Numbered from the stretch's first letter, positions 52,513 through 61,322 are shown. The stretch: 64,000 bases of DNA from JBFLYH01 sp964630235 (GCA_964630235.1 CAZVUO010000001.1:620001-684000); one strand, 5' to 3'. Notes: generated from the sequence alone by a model not told the origin. Made by a program: numbers and translations.

Positions 52513-54137
52513 AACCCCTTCCGGCTGAATCCGCGCCCGCCCCGCTCCTGCCGCGCTTCCGGTCCGCTCTGGCTCTGCATCTGCTGTGGCTTCTGCCCGG
52601 ATGGGCCATCGCTCTGTGGAGCATCAGCGACCGGCTGGCGCTCCCGCTCCTGACGTCCCGCGCCGCCTGCCGCGCACCCGCCCGGCCGGCCCTGACCGCA
52701 GGGCCGGCCGGGCGGCTCCAGCTCGGGGACTGCTTTGCGTTTCGCCGCGGCCCGCTGGCCGCCTGCTTCCTGGCGGGCGAACCGGAATCGCGCGGATGGG
52801 CCCTGGCGCGGTTTTTTCCCCGCGCGCAGGACGATCCCTATCCCGAGGCCCCGTTTCTGCTGGCCGCGCTGCGTTCCCGCTGGCTGGCGTGGCGGCACCG
52901 CGGAAGCTTGCAGCAGGTTCCGGAGGAGGTCCGGCGCGAACTGGCGGGCCAGGCTGACGGCCAGTCCGGACCGTGGGCCCGCTCCCGCGCCCTGGCGGCC
53001 CAGCTGGCGTATGATCTGGCGCCCCGCGCGTTCGGCAGGGACAACAGCAGCGCCGTGGGCTGGGCGCAATCGTCCTGGCTGGTCCTGGCGTGGGAATGGC
53101 CAAACGGTCCGGACTGGGACGCGCACAAAGCCGTTCTGTTGGTCCAGCCGGCCTCGGGACGCCGGTACCTTTGTCTCGCCCGTCCGGGGCAGTGGGGCAC
53201 GCTGGCCGGCCTGAACGAGGCGGGGGTTGGGGTCTGCGTCCTGCCCGCGCCGCGCACGGGCCGGGTCCGCGGCGGTCTCCCGGCGGGCCTGCTGGCGCGG
53301 CAGGTGCTGGCCGAAGCCGGCGACCTCGACCAGGCCGTGGAGCTGATCCGGCGCGCGCCGGCTTTGCTCCCGCAGTCTTATCTGCTCGGCGACGGTCCGC
53401 GCAACCGCGCGGTCGTGGTGGAGAAGGGGATCGCCCGCACCGTGGTCCGCCCGCTGAACGGACGGACCCTGCTGGCCGGGCCGGCTTTTCAGGCCCAGGA
53501 ATGGGCCGGAGACCCCTCGGCGCGTCCGGGCTTGCCGCGTCCTGCGCGCTTTAAACTGAGGCGCCTGGATTATCTGCTGGCGACCGCGGCCCAGCCTGTG
53601 ACCGCGGCCGCCCTGGCCGGCATCCTCCGGGACCGGCAGGCCGTGTACGGCGGGCGGCTGGGACTGGGAAACCGGTCGGCGGTGAATTCCCTGACCGCCG
53701 TGCAGGCGGTCATGCTGGATCTGCGCCACCGCCGGCTCTGGGCCGCGGCCGGGCCCCACCAGCTGGGGAGCTTCGTGCCCTTTGACCTGGCGAATTTTTC
53801 GGCACCGCCCGCCGAAGCCCCGGTTCCCGAGGATCCGTTCTTGACCGGCGGCGGATACGCGCAGTATCAGGCGTATCTCGAAGGCCGCCGGCAAGCCGAA
53901 CGATTGCTCAAACGCGGCCGCTGGCGCGAAGCCCTGATGCATCTGCAGGAGATCCAGCATCTGAATCCCCTCGACTACCAGGCCCGCCTGCTCGCGGCCC
54001 GGGCCCTGCGGCGACTGGGGCGCGCGGACGAAGCCCGCTACAATTACGATCAGGCCCGGCGTCTCCAGCCGGCCTTTCGCGTTGAACTGCAGGAGATTGA
54101 AGCCGCGCTGAAGGAACTTACCCCGCCCCACCCCTGA
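52509..54137 (+). CDS. Ntn-hydrolase-like (C45/acyltransferase-type) protein with C-terminal TPRs
   Basis: 542 residues. A hydrophobic N-terminal segment (about 20-50) suggests a membrane anchor or signal. The core has W..LAGLNEAGVGVCVLP (about 230-245) and SYLLGDGPRNRAVVVEKG, as in C45 acyl-coenzyme A:6-APA acyltransferase-like or acid-ceramidase-like Ntn hydrolases. At the expected self-processing site there is Asn-Ser-Ser rather than Cys. The last 90 residues form TPR helices (AERLLKRGRWREALMHLQEIQHLNPLD). It is paired with the PaaK-like gene by ATGA overlap. Confidence 0.6.
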   Translation: MKPLPAESAPAPLLPRFRSALALHLLWLLPGWAIALWSISDRLALPLLTSRAACRAPARPALTAGPAGRLQLGDCFAFRRGPLAACFLAGEPESRGWALARFFPRAQDDPYPEAPFLLAALRSRWLAWRHRGSLQQVPEEVRRELAGQADGQSGPWARSRALAAQLAYDLAPRAFGRDNSSAVGWAQSSWLVLAWEWPNGPDWDAHKAVLLVQPASGRRYLCLARPGQWGTLAGLNEAGVGVCVLPAPRTGRVRGGLPAGLLARQVLAEAGDLDQAVELIRRAPALLPQSYLLGDGPRNRAVVVEKGIARTVVRPLNGRTLLAGPAFQAQEWAGDPSARPGLPRPARFKLRRLDYLLATAAQPVTAAALAGILRDRQAVYGGRLGLGNRSAVNSLTAVQAVMLDLRHRRLWAAAGPHQLGSFVPFDLANFSAPPAEAPVPEDPFLTGGGYAQYQAYLEGRRQAERLLKRGRWREALMHLQEIQHLNPLDYQARLLAARALRRLGRADEARYNYDQARRLQPAFRVELQEIEAALKELTPPHP

Positions 54138-54154
54138 TCCGACCATCTTTTGCC

Positions 54155-54182
54155 TTGCTCGCGTTCCTGCCTGCGCTATAAT
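54155..54182 (+). promoter_or_regulatory. Predicted promoter upstream of mnmA
   Basis: TTGCTC at 54155-54160, 16-base spacer, consensus TATAAT at 54177-54182. The transcript would run through the hairpins at 54226-54393. Confidence 0.45.
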
Positions 54183-54225
54183 GCCCACGCTCAGACCTTG
54201 ATCCGCCCGATCCTGTAGTTGCATT

Positions 54226-54254
54226 TGTAGGGGCGTTTCATTAAACGCCCTACA
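54226..54254. repeat. Palindromic repeat
   Basis: TGTAGGGGCGTTT and AAACGCCCTACA form a near-perfect stem. From memory, very similar hairpins recur in many unrelated bacterial genomes. Confidence 0.5.
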
Positions 54255-54274
54255 GCGACCTGCCCTGTCTTTAT

Positions 54275-54393
54275 CCCCCTCGCCCCGCTCGCGGGGAGAG
54301 GGTGGGGGTGAGGGGGACAACCGAAGAATTTGCATAAGGGTTTGCTTGCGGCCCCTCATCCTTCACCTGCTCCCCTCCTTGCAGGGGAGAAGG
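54275..54393. repeat. Two REP-like C/G-rich hairpins
   Basis: Hairpin one (54275-54316) has CCCCTCGCCCC/GGGGAGAGGG arms; hairpin two (54352-54393) has CCCCTC...CCCCTCC/AGGGGAGAAGGG arms. Both follow the pattern of widespread REP-like intergenic repeats. The window contains no transposase, so they would be non-autonomous. Confidence 0.5.
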
Positions 54394-54439
54394 GATCAAA
54401 AAGACCAGAGGTTTCAACGGAAAGGATTTCTAGAGCGTT

Positions 54440-55540
54440 ATGCGCATCGCGGTGGCGTTATCCGGCGGCGTGGATTCCACGGCCGTGGCCCGGCAGCTGC
54501 TGGCCGAAGGGCACGAGGTGGTGGGGCTCACCATGCGCCTGTGCCCTGACCTGCCCGGCCTGCCGTCCGCGACCGGCTCCCAGGCCCGCGCGCGCACCGA
54601 TCCGCCGGAGGACGGCTGCAGCCGGTGCGCTGTCTCGTGTGCCTGCCTGGACGGGGTGGCGTCGGCCAAACAACTCGGCGTGGAGCATCACCTGCTCGAT
54701 CTGCGGAAGGCGTTCGAGGAGCGCGTGATCGGCCCCTTCGTGGCGGGGTTTGCACAGGGGCTCACGCCCAATCCCTGCGCGCTCTGCAACCGGGACATCA
54801 AATTCGGACTGCTCCTGGATCAAGCCCTGGCTGCGGGAGCCGAGGCCATGGCCACCGGGCACTATGCTTGCGTGGAGCATGGGCCAGGGAAACCCCGGAT
54901 CCTGCGGGCCGCGGACGCGGCCAAGGACCAGACCTATTTCCTGTCGCTCGTGCCTGCGGACCGCTTCCGGCGCGTCCGCTTTCCGCTCTGCGGCCGGCGC
55001 AAGCGGGAAGTATTGGCCCAGGCGCCGGACGCGCCGGCCACGAGCCAGGAGATCTGCTTTCTGCGCGGGCACGCGTACGCGGATTTCGTCCGCCAGCGCG
55101 CGCCCGAAGCATTCAGGCCGGGATTGATCACGGACCCCGCGGGCCGCGTCCTGGGCGAGCACCAGGGCCTGCCGAACTACACCATTGGCCAGCGCCGGGG
55201 CCTGGGCGTGGCCGCGCCCCATCCGTTGTACGTGGTGCGTCTGGACCGGGAACAGAACCGCGTGGTGGTCGGGCCGGACGAGGCCCTGTGGTCGCGCGAG
55301 GTACGGGTGGGGAATGTCAATGGCAGCGAACAGCTAGACGGCAACGAGACCGTCGAGGTCATGATCCGCTACCGCCAGCGGCCGGCTCCGGCCCGTGTGC
55401 GTCCGCTGGACGGTCGGGCCTGCCAGGTGACTTTTGAGCAACCGGTGCGGGCCGTGACCCCGGGCCAGGTGGCGGCCTTCTACCGCCAGGGAGCGCTCCT
55501 GGCCGGCGGCGAGATCCAGGAAGGCGGGGAACGCGCGTGA
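54440..55540 (+). CDS. mnmA: tRNA-specific 2-thiouridylase
   Basis: 366 residues. PP-loop ALSGGVDSTAVA, catalytic Cys region TPNPCALCNRDIKF (near 115), second catalytic Cys in TSQEICFLRG, and YTIGQRRGLG. It adds sulfur to U34 of Lys, Glu and Gln tRNAs. A Cys-rich segment DGCSRCAVSCACLDG near residues 54-68 is richer in Cys than usual. It overlaps the next gene by 4 bases. Confidence 0.94.
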   Translation: MRIAVALSGGVDSTAVARQLLAEGHEVVGLTMRLCPDLPGLPSATGSQARARTDPPEDGCSRCAVSCACLDGVASAKQLGVEHHLLDLRKAFEERVIGPFVAGFAQGLTPNPCALCNRDIKFGLLLDQALAAGAEAMATGHYACVEHGPGKPRILRAADAAKDQTYFLSLVPADRFRRVRFPLCGRRKREVLAQAPDAPATSQEICFLRGHAYADFVRQRAPEAFRPGLITDPAGRVLGEHQGLPNYTIGQRRGLGVAAPHPLYVVRLDREQNRVVVGPDEALWSREVRVGNVNGSEQLDGNETVEVMIRYRQRPAPARVRPLDGRACQVTFEQPVRAVTPGQVAAFYRQGALLAGGEIQEGGERA

Positions 55541-56676
55541 ACGATCGAAAACCCACGGAGATCCTGCTGGCCGGAGCCGGGCATGCGAATTTGGAAGTAC
55601 TGGCGCGCAGCCGATCCCTGCTGGACCGCGGCGGGAGGCTCACGCTGCTGGACCGCAATCCTCACTGGTTTTTCCCGAACTTTACCGCGGATGTGCTCGG
55701 CGGACATTGCGGGCTCCAGGAATTCCGGATTGACCTGCGGGAGCTGTGCCAACGCCAAGGCGCGCAGTTCATCCAGGACGAGGTGGTGTCCCTCCTTCTC
55801 CAGCAAAAGAAACTGCTGACCCGGTCGGGACGGGTACTGGATTTCAACCTGCTCAGCCTCGCCCTGGGATCTGTCCCGCGGGAGCTGGAGCGGGATGTGC
55901 CGGCCGAAGGCAGTTTTCCGGTTGTTCCCGTATATAAAGTGCTCGAGATCCGCAACGAGATCGAAACGTTTCTGGAGCTGTTTCCCCGGCGCCGGCTGGA
56001 GGTCGCGGTGCTGGGGGCCGGGCCGGCCGGGGTGGAATACAGCCTGAATATCGCCCAACTGCTCGCGCAGCGCGAGCCCGAGGCCGGCTGGAGGCTGACC
56101 CTGCTCGAAGGCGGCGGCGGCCTCCTGCCCGGGCTGTCGCAGGCAGCCGGACGCCTGGTCCGCCGGGTTTTGATGGCTCACGATGTGACCGTGCGCGTGA
56201 ACGCGCAGGTCCAGCATGTGCAGTCCAACCGCCTGGTGCTGGAGCGCGGGGAAACCGTGCCGTTCGATCTGGCCGTGGTGGCCACGGGCGGCCGCTGCGA
56301 CGACCTGCTCGGCCGTTCAGGTCTCGCGACCGATGAGCGCGGCGCCGTGCGGGTGGACCGCACGCTGCAGGCCGAAGGGCGCCCCGGCGTGTTTGCGTCC
56401 GGCGACTGCGCGGCAGTCCGCGGCCTCCGCGCCTTGCGGACAGGACGCTCTGCCCGGGCCCAGGGCCCGGTGCTGGCCGCGAACCTCCTGGCCTGCCTGG
56501 CCGGCACCCGCCCGCGGCAGCTTCAAGGCCCCTTTCGCGGCTGCCAGCTGATCTCTCTGGGTCAGGACGAGGCCCTGCTCTCGCTTCCCCATGGGGCCCT
56601 GGCCGGCCGCTGGGTGCTCGGGCTCAAGCGCTGGCTGGACGGGCGCTACCGGCGGCGGTGGAGCGAGGCGGCTTGA
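55537..56676 (+). CDS. NDH-2-like FAD-dependent pyridine nucleotide oxidoreductase
   Basis: 379 residues. First FAD motif LAGAGHANLEVL, second nucleotide motif VAVLGAGPAGVEYSL, and the GVFASGDCAAV FAD-binding motif. The layout matches type II NADH dehydrogenases and selenide/water dikinase-associated flavoproteins, without a clear C-terminal membrane helix. A quinone reductase role is possible. Because it is coupled to mnmA, a function in tRNA sulfur or selenium metabolism is also conceivable. Confidence 0.7.
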   Translation: MNDRKPTEILLAGAGHANLEVLARSRSLLDRGGRLTLLDRNPHWFFPNFTADVLGGHCGLQEFRIDLRELCQRQGAQFIQDEVVSLLLQQKKLLTRSGRVLDFNLLSLALGSVPRELERDVPAEGSFPVVPVYKVLEIRNEIETFLELFPRRRLEVAVLGAGPAGVEYSLNIAQLLAQREPEAGWRLTLLEGGGGLLPGLSQAAGRLVRRVLMAHDVTVRVNAQVQHVQSNRLVLERGETVPFDLAVVATGGRCDDLLGRSGLATDERGAVRVDRTLQAEGRPGVFASGDCAAVRGLRALRTGRSARAQGPVLAANLLACLAGTRPRQLQGPFRGCQLISLGQDEALLSLPHGALAGRWVLGLKRWLDGRYRRRWSEAA

Positions 56677-56716
56677 CAACTCCACCGGTTGTTATGCTAA
56701 GCTGTCAGACTACTTT

Positions 56717-56835
56717 GGATGTCATGGCGAGCGACCGAAGGGAGCGTAGCAATCCCGTTTGCGGTAACCGATCGGATTGCCGCGTCCCTTCCGTGCCCGC
56801 ACGAGCCGCCAAACCCAGACAGTGTGTTCCTGTTC
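56717..56835. repeat. Imperfect palindromic repeat upstream of uvrA
   Basis: The left arm GCGACCGAAGGGAGCG...GCAATCC and the right arm GGATTGCCGCGTCCCTTCC...GC are inverted copies of each other. The pattern GTCATGGCGAGCG...AGCAATC matches a family of repeats that I recall from many bacterial genomes. It fills most of the gap before uvrA. Confidence 0.55.
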
Positions 56836-56863
56836 ACAACCGATGGCAGTAAAAAGGACCCCC

Positions 56864-59749
56864 ATGTCCCTCGATCAGATCGTCGTCACCGGCGCCCGCG
56901 AGCACAACCTGAAGAATATCAACTTGACCATCCCGCGCAACCAGCTGGTGGTCGTGACGGGCTTGTCGGGGTCGGGAAAATCCTCGCTCGCGTTTGATAC
57001 CATCTATGCCGAAGGCCAGCGGCGCTATGTGGAATCCCTTTCGGCCTACGCCCGCCAGTTCCTGGGGCAAATGGAAAAACCGGACGTGGACGCCATTGAA
57101 GGACTCTCGCCGGCCATCGCCATCCAGCAGAAAAGCGGGTCGAAAAATCCCCGCTCTACGGTCGGCACGGTGACCGAAATTTACGACTACCTGCGCCTGC
57201 TCTTCGCCCGCGCCGGCCGACCCCACTGCCCGCAGTGCGACCGGCCCATCCGGCGCCAGACCGTGCAGGAAATCGTGGATCAGGTGCTGGCCCTGCCCGC
57301 AGGGGAGCGCATTCTGGTGCTCGCCCCCGTGGTCATGAGCCGCAAGGGCGAATACCGCAAACTCTTCGATCTGCTCAAACGCGAAGGTTTTGTGCGCGTG
57401 CGGGTGGACGGGGAGGTCAGGGACTTGGACGAGGAGATCAAGCTCGACAAACAGCGCAAGCACGACGTCGAGGTGGTGGTGGACCGCCTGGTGACCGGCA
57501 AAGACATCGCCCGCCGCCTGGCAGACTCCCTGGAGACCGCGCTCAAGCGCGGCGAAGGCACGGTGCTGATCCACCGCCTGGACGCCAAGGCCCAAGGGCC
57601 CGGGAGCGAAAAAAAGAGCCACACCCGGGCGGCCCGCGGCCAGGCCACCCTGGTCTACTCCGAAAAGTACGCCTGCGCCCACTGCGGCCTGTCGTTTGAA
57701 GAGCTGACGCCGCGCATGTTCTCCTTCAATTCGCCCCAGGGCGCCTGTCCGGCGTGCACGGGCTTGGGTGTGAAAATGGAGGTGGATCCGGACCTGGTGG
57801 TGGACCCCAACCAGACGCTCAACGACGGCGCGATCCTGCCCTGGAACTCGCCCACGGCCTACATCTACCGCTCCATGCTGCAATCCGTGGCCAGGCATTA
57901 CGGTTTCTCCCTGGACGTGCCCTGGAAGCGCCTGCGGCCGGAGCACCGCAAGGTGATTCTCCACGGATCGGGAGAGGAGCGGATGCCGTTCCGCTTCCGC
58001 GGGCCCGAGTCTTCCTATAATTACGTGGGCAGCTTCGAGGGCGTGCTGCCGCGGACCCAGCGCATCTACCAGGAGACCGACTCCGAGTACATGCGGGAGG
58101 AAATCGCCAGCCGCTTCATGCGCGTGCAGCCCTGCACGGCGTGCCAGGGCCGGCGCCTCCGGCCGGAAAGCCTGGCGGTGAGAATCCAGGAGAAGAACAT
58201 CATCGAGGTCACGGAACTGTCCGTGGAGGAGGCCAAGGCCTTTTTTCAAAGCCTCCAACTGTCCGAACGGGAGGCGGCCATCGCGCGCCAAGTGGTCAAG
58301 GAAATCGGGGCGCGCCTGGGGTTCCTGTCGAACGTGGGGCTGGATTACCTGACGCTCGACCGGGCCACGGGCACGCTCTCCGGCGGCGAGGCCCAGCGCA
58401 TCCACCTGGCCACGCAGATCGGTTCGTCGCTGGTCGGTGTGCTCTACATCCTGGACGAGCCTTCCATCGGCCTGCACCAGCGCGACAACCAGCGCCTGCT
58501 CGACACCTTGAAGCACCTGCGCGATCTGGGCAATACCGTGCTCGTGGTGGAACACGACGAGGAGACCATGCGCCAGGCCGACCATTTGATTGACATGGGG
58601 CCGGGCGCGGGCGTGTGGGGCGGGGAAGTGGTGGCCCAGGGCACGCCCCAGCAGGTGATGCAAGACCCCAACTCCCTCACGGCCCAGTACCTTACGGGAA
58701 AGCAGACCGTACCCGTGCCCCGGGAGCGGCGGTCCGGCCTGGGCGCGGAACTGGTCTTAACCGGCGCGGTCACCAACAACCTGAAGCAGGTCAGCGTGCG
58801 CCTGCCCCTGGGAACGTTTATCTGCGTGACCGGCGTGTCCGGTTCGGGCAAGAGTTCGCTGGTGCAGGAGACCCTGGAACCGGCCCTGCGGTACTACGTC
58901 TATCGCGGCCGGGTCAAACCCCCTGGGTTCGACGATCTGCGCGGCGCCGAGCATTTGGACAAGATTATTGACATTGACCAGTCGCCCATCGGCCGCACGC
59001 CCCGTTCCAATCCCGCCACGTACACCGGCGCCTTCAACGAGATCCGCGACTTGTTCGCGCAAACGCCCGAGTCCAAGGTGCGGGGCTACAAACCCGGCCG
59101 GTTCTCGTTCAATGTCAAGGGCGGGCGCTGCGAGGCGTGCGGCGGGGACGGCATCATCAAGATCGAGATGCACTTTTTGCCCGACGTGTACGTGCCGTGC
59201 GAGGTGTGCAAGGGCCAGCGCTACAACCGGGAGACCCTGGAGGTGCGCTACAAGGGGAAGACCATCGCCGAGGTGCTGGACCTGATCGTGGACGAGGCCC
59301 TGGACTTCTTCGCGCCCGTGCCGCGCTTGAAGCGCATCCTGCAAACCGTGTCGGACGTGGGCCTGGGCTATATCAAGCTGGGGCAGTCCGCCACCACGCT
59401 TTCCGGCGGCGAGGCCCAGCGTCTCAAGCTGTCGGCCGAACTCGGCAAGCGCGCCACGGGACGGACACTTTACATTCTGGACGAACCGACCACAGGCCTG
59501 CATTTCGCCGACGTGCACAAACTGCTGGACGTGCTCGGCCGGCTCGTGGCAGCGGGCAACACGGTCGTGGTGGTGGAGCACAACCTGGATGTGGTCAAGT
59601 CCGCGGATTACGTGCTTGATTTGGGGCCTGAAGGCGGACGCGCGGGCGGGGAGGTCGTGGCCTTCGGGAGGCCCGAGGAAATCATCCGCGAGCCGCGCTC
59701 TCACACCGGCCGCTATTTGGCCAAGATTTTGCGCCCGGTTCGCCCCTAA
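56864..59749 (+). CDS. uvrA: Excinuclease ABC subunit A
   Basis: 961 residues from ATG 56864 with AAAAAGGA upstream; the open frame reaches back over the repeat but lacks family sequence there. Two ABC ATPase modules: Walker A GLSGSGKSSLAFDT and GVSGSGKSSLVQET, two signature motifs TLSGGEAQRIHLA and TLSGGEAQRLKLS, and zinc modules with CPQCDRPI, CAHCGLSF, CPACTGLG, CTACQGRRL, CEACGGDG and CEVCKGQRY. UvrA finds bulky DNA lesions and loads UvrB. Slightly longer than E. coli UvrA (940), otherwise ordinary. Confidence 0.97.
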   Translation: MSLDQIVVTGAREHNLKNINLTIPRNQLVVVTGLSGSGKSSLAFDTIYAEGQRRYVESLSAYARQFLGQMEKPDVDAIEGLSPAIAIQQKSGSKNPRSTVGTVTEIYDYLRLLFARAGRPHCPQCDRPIRRQTVQEIVDQVLALPAGERILVLAPVVMSRKGEYRKLFDLLKREGFVRVRVDGEVRDLDEEIKLDKQRKHDVEVVVDRLVTGKDIARRLADSLETALKRGEGTVLIHRLDAKAQGPGSEKKSHTRAARGQATLVYSEKYACAHCGLSFEELTPRMFSFNSPQGACPACTGLGVKMEVDPDLVVDPNQTLNDGAILPWNSPTAYIYRSMLQSVARHYGFSLDVPWKRLRPEHRKVILHGSGEERMPFRFRGPESSYNYVGSFEGVLPRTQRIYQETDSEYMREEIASRFMRVQPCTACQGRRLRPESLAVRIQEKNIIEVTELSVEEAKAFFQSLQLSEREAAIARQVVKEIGARLGFLSNVGLDYLTLDRATGTLSGGEAQRIHLATQIGSSLVGVLYILDEPSIGLHQRDNQRLLDTLKHLRDLGNTVLVVEHDEETMRQADHLIDMGPGAGVWGGEVVAQGTPQQVMQDPNSLTAQYLTGKQTVPVPRERRSGLGAELVLTGAVTNNLKQVSVRLPLGTFICVTGVSGSGKSSLVQETLEPALRYYVYRGRVKPPGFDDLRGAEHLDKIIDIDQSPIGRTPRSNPATYTGAFNEIRDLFAQTPESKVRGYKPGRFSFNVKGGRCEACGGDGIIKIEMHFLPDVYVPCEVCKGQRYNRETLEVRYKGKTIAEVLDLIVDEALDFFAPVPRLKRILQTVSDVGLGYIKLGQSATTLSGGEAQRLKLSAELGKRATGRTLYILDEPTTGLHFADVHKLLDVLGRLVAAGNTVVVVEHNLDVVKSADYVLDLGPEGGRAGGEVVAFGRPEEIIREPRSHTGRYLAKILRPVRP

Positions 59750-59784
59750 AGGGCTTTAAAATTACGCTTTTTACAGGTTTTTGG

Positions 59785-59813
59785 TTGGCGCGCTCTGCGG
59801 CCTATGCTATACT
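59785..59813 (+). promoter_or_regulatory. Predicted promoter downstream of uvrA
   Basis: TTGGCG at 59785-59790, 17-base spacer, TATACT at 59808-59813 with a TGC extended -10. The next start codon is 35 bases downstream. Confidence 0.55.
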
Positions 59814-59848
59814 CTGCGGTATCTTGGACCCCTCTGGGGAGGCAAGCG

Positions 59849-60190
59849 GTGAAAACGGATAAAGAGCTGGAAGATTTCATCGCCTCTCACGTGAAGTCGC
59901 TCCTCGGGTGGGAGCTCTTGGTTTTCCTGTCCAACAATCCCGGCATCACGGACAACACCGAGGGGATCGCCGGCCGCCTGGGCCGGCGCGCCGAGGACCT
60001 GCGCGAGCCCCTCACCCAGCTGCAGGCCAAGCATATCCTCAGGCAGTGGGGCGATGCCAAGGACCCGATCTACGCCTACCAGCCCACCCCCCAGCAGGCC
60101 CGCGCCATCGAGAAATTCATGTCCTTCAACAACAGCAAGCAGGGCAAGCTCATCATCTGGAGCCAGTTATTAAAGCACGGGATGAGATAA
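59849..60190 (+). CDS. Small protein of unknown function, possible winged helix
   Basis: 113 residues from GTG 59849, preceded by GGGGAGG. Helix-rich: a first helix (KELEDFIASHVKSLLGWELLVFL), a helix-turn-helix-like stretch (GIAGRLGRRAEDLREPLTQLQAKHIL) and then IYAYQPTP, resembling a small winged-helix fold. Single gene with its own promoter. No signal peptide. Could be a DNA-binding regulator. Confidence 0.6.
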   Translation: MKTDKELEDFIASHVKSLLGWELLVFLSNNPGITDNTEGIAGRLGRRAEDLREPLTQLQAKHILRQWGDAKDPIYAYQPTPQQARAIEKFMSFNNSKQGKLIIWSQLLKHGMR

Positions 60191-60238
60191 TCAAGTTCAG
60201 GAGCCCTGGTTGTTCTCCGGCGTATGGTCTTAATACTC

Positions 60239-60265
60239 GTCACCCCGGCGAAAGCCGGGGTCCAG
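60239..60265 (+). repeat. Palindromic repeat, left of the GIY-YIG gene
   Basis: GTCACCCCGGC...GCCGGGGTCCAG with an AAA loop. The same family lies inverted at 60630-60663. Confidence 0.7.
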
Positions 60266-60278
60266 AAAGACTCCTCCA

Positions 60279-60566
60279 TTGAAACGTCCCTGTGTATATC
60301 TTTTAGCAAACCGTCGCAATGGGACTCTTTACGTGGGGGTGACTTCGGATCTAGTAAAAAGAGTTTGGGAACATAAAAACGATTTGGCGGAAGGATTCAC
60401 TAAACGCTATCAGGTGCATCAGTTGGTTTGGTATGAGAGCCACCAGACGATGGAAAATGCGATTTCAAGGGAAAAAGCAATTAAAAAGTGGAAGAGGAAA
60501 TGGAAGCTGAAACTGATCGAAGACCACAATTCAGAATGGAAGGATCTTTATTCTAAATTGAATTAA
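60279..60566 (+). CDS. GIY-YIG nuclease family protein
   Basis: 95 residues from a TTG start. CVYLLANRRNGTLYVGVTSDLVKRVWEHK carries the paired Tyr motifs and catalytic Arg, followed by GFTKRY, LVWYE and a C-terminal SREKAIKKWKRKWKL basic stretch. This is the UPF0213/YhbQ-like short type. Composition is more AT-rich than the neighbours. It lies exactly between inverted palindromic repeats, suggesting that gene and repeats moved as a unit. Confidence 0.85.
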   Translation: MKRPCVYLLANRRNGTLYVGVTSDLVKRVWEHKNDLAEGFTKRYQVHQLVWYESHQTMENAISREKAIKKWKRKWKLKLIEDHNSEWKDLYSKLN

Positions 60567-60572
60567 TAAAAA

Positions 60573-60664
60573 GATCGTCATTCCGGCATGTATTTAGCCG
60601 GAATCCAGAGATCTTGGTAGAAAAAGCCTCCTGGACCCCGGCTAGGACCTTGCCGGGGTGACGA
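60573..60664 (-). repeat. Two palindromic repeats, right of the GIY-YIG gene
   Basis: First CGTCATTCCGGC...GCCGGAATCCAG (60575-60608), a diverged direct copy of the left repeat; then CTGGACCCCGGC...GCCGGGGTGACG (60630-60663), an inverted copy of the left repeat. Confidence 0.7.
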
Positions 60665-60689
60665 ATAATAGGATAGACCTCTCAACCCT

Positions 60690-61322
60690 ATGGAACTGCA
60701 TTTTTCGACCCTCCTCGTTCAAGGCTTTTTGCTCGGCCTGGCGCTCTCGCCGACCTGTTTGGGCGTGTGCCTGCCCCTGCTCGCACCGTATTTCAGCGCC
60801 GAGGCGCGTCCGGCAAAAGAAAACGTGCTGGCCTTCGCGTGGTTCCTGCTCGGCCGTTTCCTGGGCTACGCGGTCATCGGGCTGGTCGCAGGCTGGCTGG
60901 GGCAGTTCATGTTCGTGGCCGGCGCCTCGTCCCGCATCCTGCAGGGCAGCGTGTTCCTGGCCACGGGCGTTCTGCTCCTGGCCTATGCCCTGGTCACTAG
61001 TTTTCCGCACTGGTCCTGGTGCCAAGCCCTGCACCAGCGCCAGGTGGTCTCGCAAACCCCGCTGGTCCTCGGACTATTGACCGGCTTGAACATCTGCCCG
61101 CCGTTCCTGGCCGCCCTGGCCGAGGCCGGGGTCAGCGGCGGTCCCGTGGCAGGCCTCCTGGTCTTTTCCTCGTTCTTCGTCGGCACCTCGCTCATCCTCC
61201 TGCCGTTGCCGGTCATCGGCTGGCTCGGCCGCTCGCCTGCCGTGCAAATCGCCGGCCGCCTGGCCGCCGGCCTGGCGGGCGCGTGGTTTTTAATCCAAGG
61301 TTTTCGGTATTTCTTTATTTAA
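60690..61322 (+). CDS. CcdA/DsbD- or TauE-like membrane protein
   Basis: 210 residues with about six hydrophobic helices. Cys-containing helix starts LSPTCLGVCLPLLAPYF near residue 20 and LTGLNICPPFLAAL near 130 are arranged as in thiol-disulfide transporters of the CcdA/DsbD type; many homologues are annotated as sulfite exporter TauE/SafE family. Likely role: passing reducing equivalents across the inner membrane, or anion transport. Cannot be decided from sequence alone. Confidence 0.65.
   Translation: MELHFSTLLVQGFLLGLALSPTCLGVCLPLLAPYFSAEARPAKENVLAFAWFLLGRFLGYAVIGLVAGWLGQFMFVAGASSRILQGSVFLATGVLLLAYALVTSFPHWSWCQALHQRQVVSQTPLVLGLLTGLNICPPFLAALAEAGVSGGPVAGLLVFSSFFVGTSLILLPLPVIGWLGRSPAVQIAGRLAAGLAGAWFLIQGFRYFFI

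Noticed and set aside
52473..54359. 628-residue open frame on the minus strand
   Set aside because: Antisense to the Ntn-hydrolase-like gene and REP hairpins; composition is that of a shadow frame and no domain is visible.
56834..58663. 609-residue open frame on the minus strand
   Set aside because: Antisense to uvrA, rich in His, Gln and Arg as typical for reverse frames of coding GC-rich DNA.
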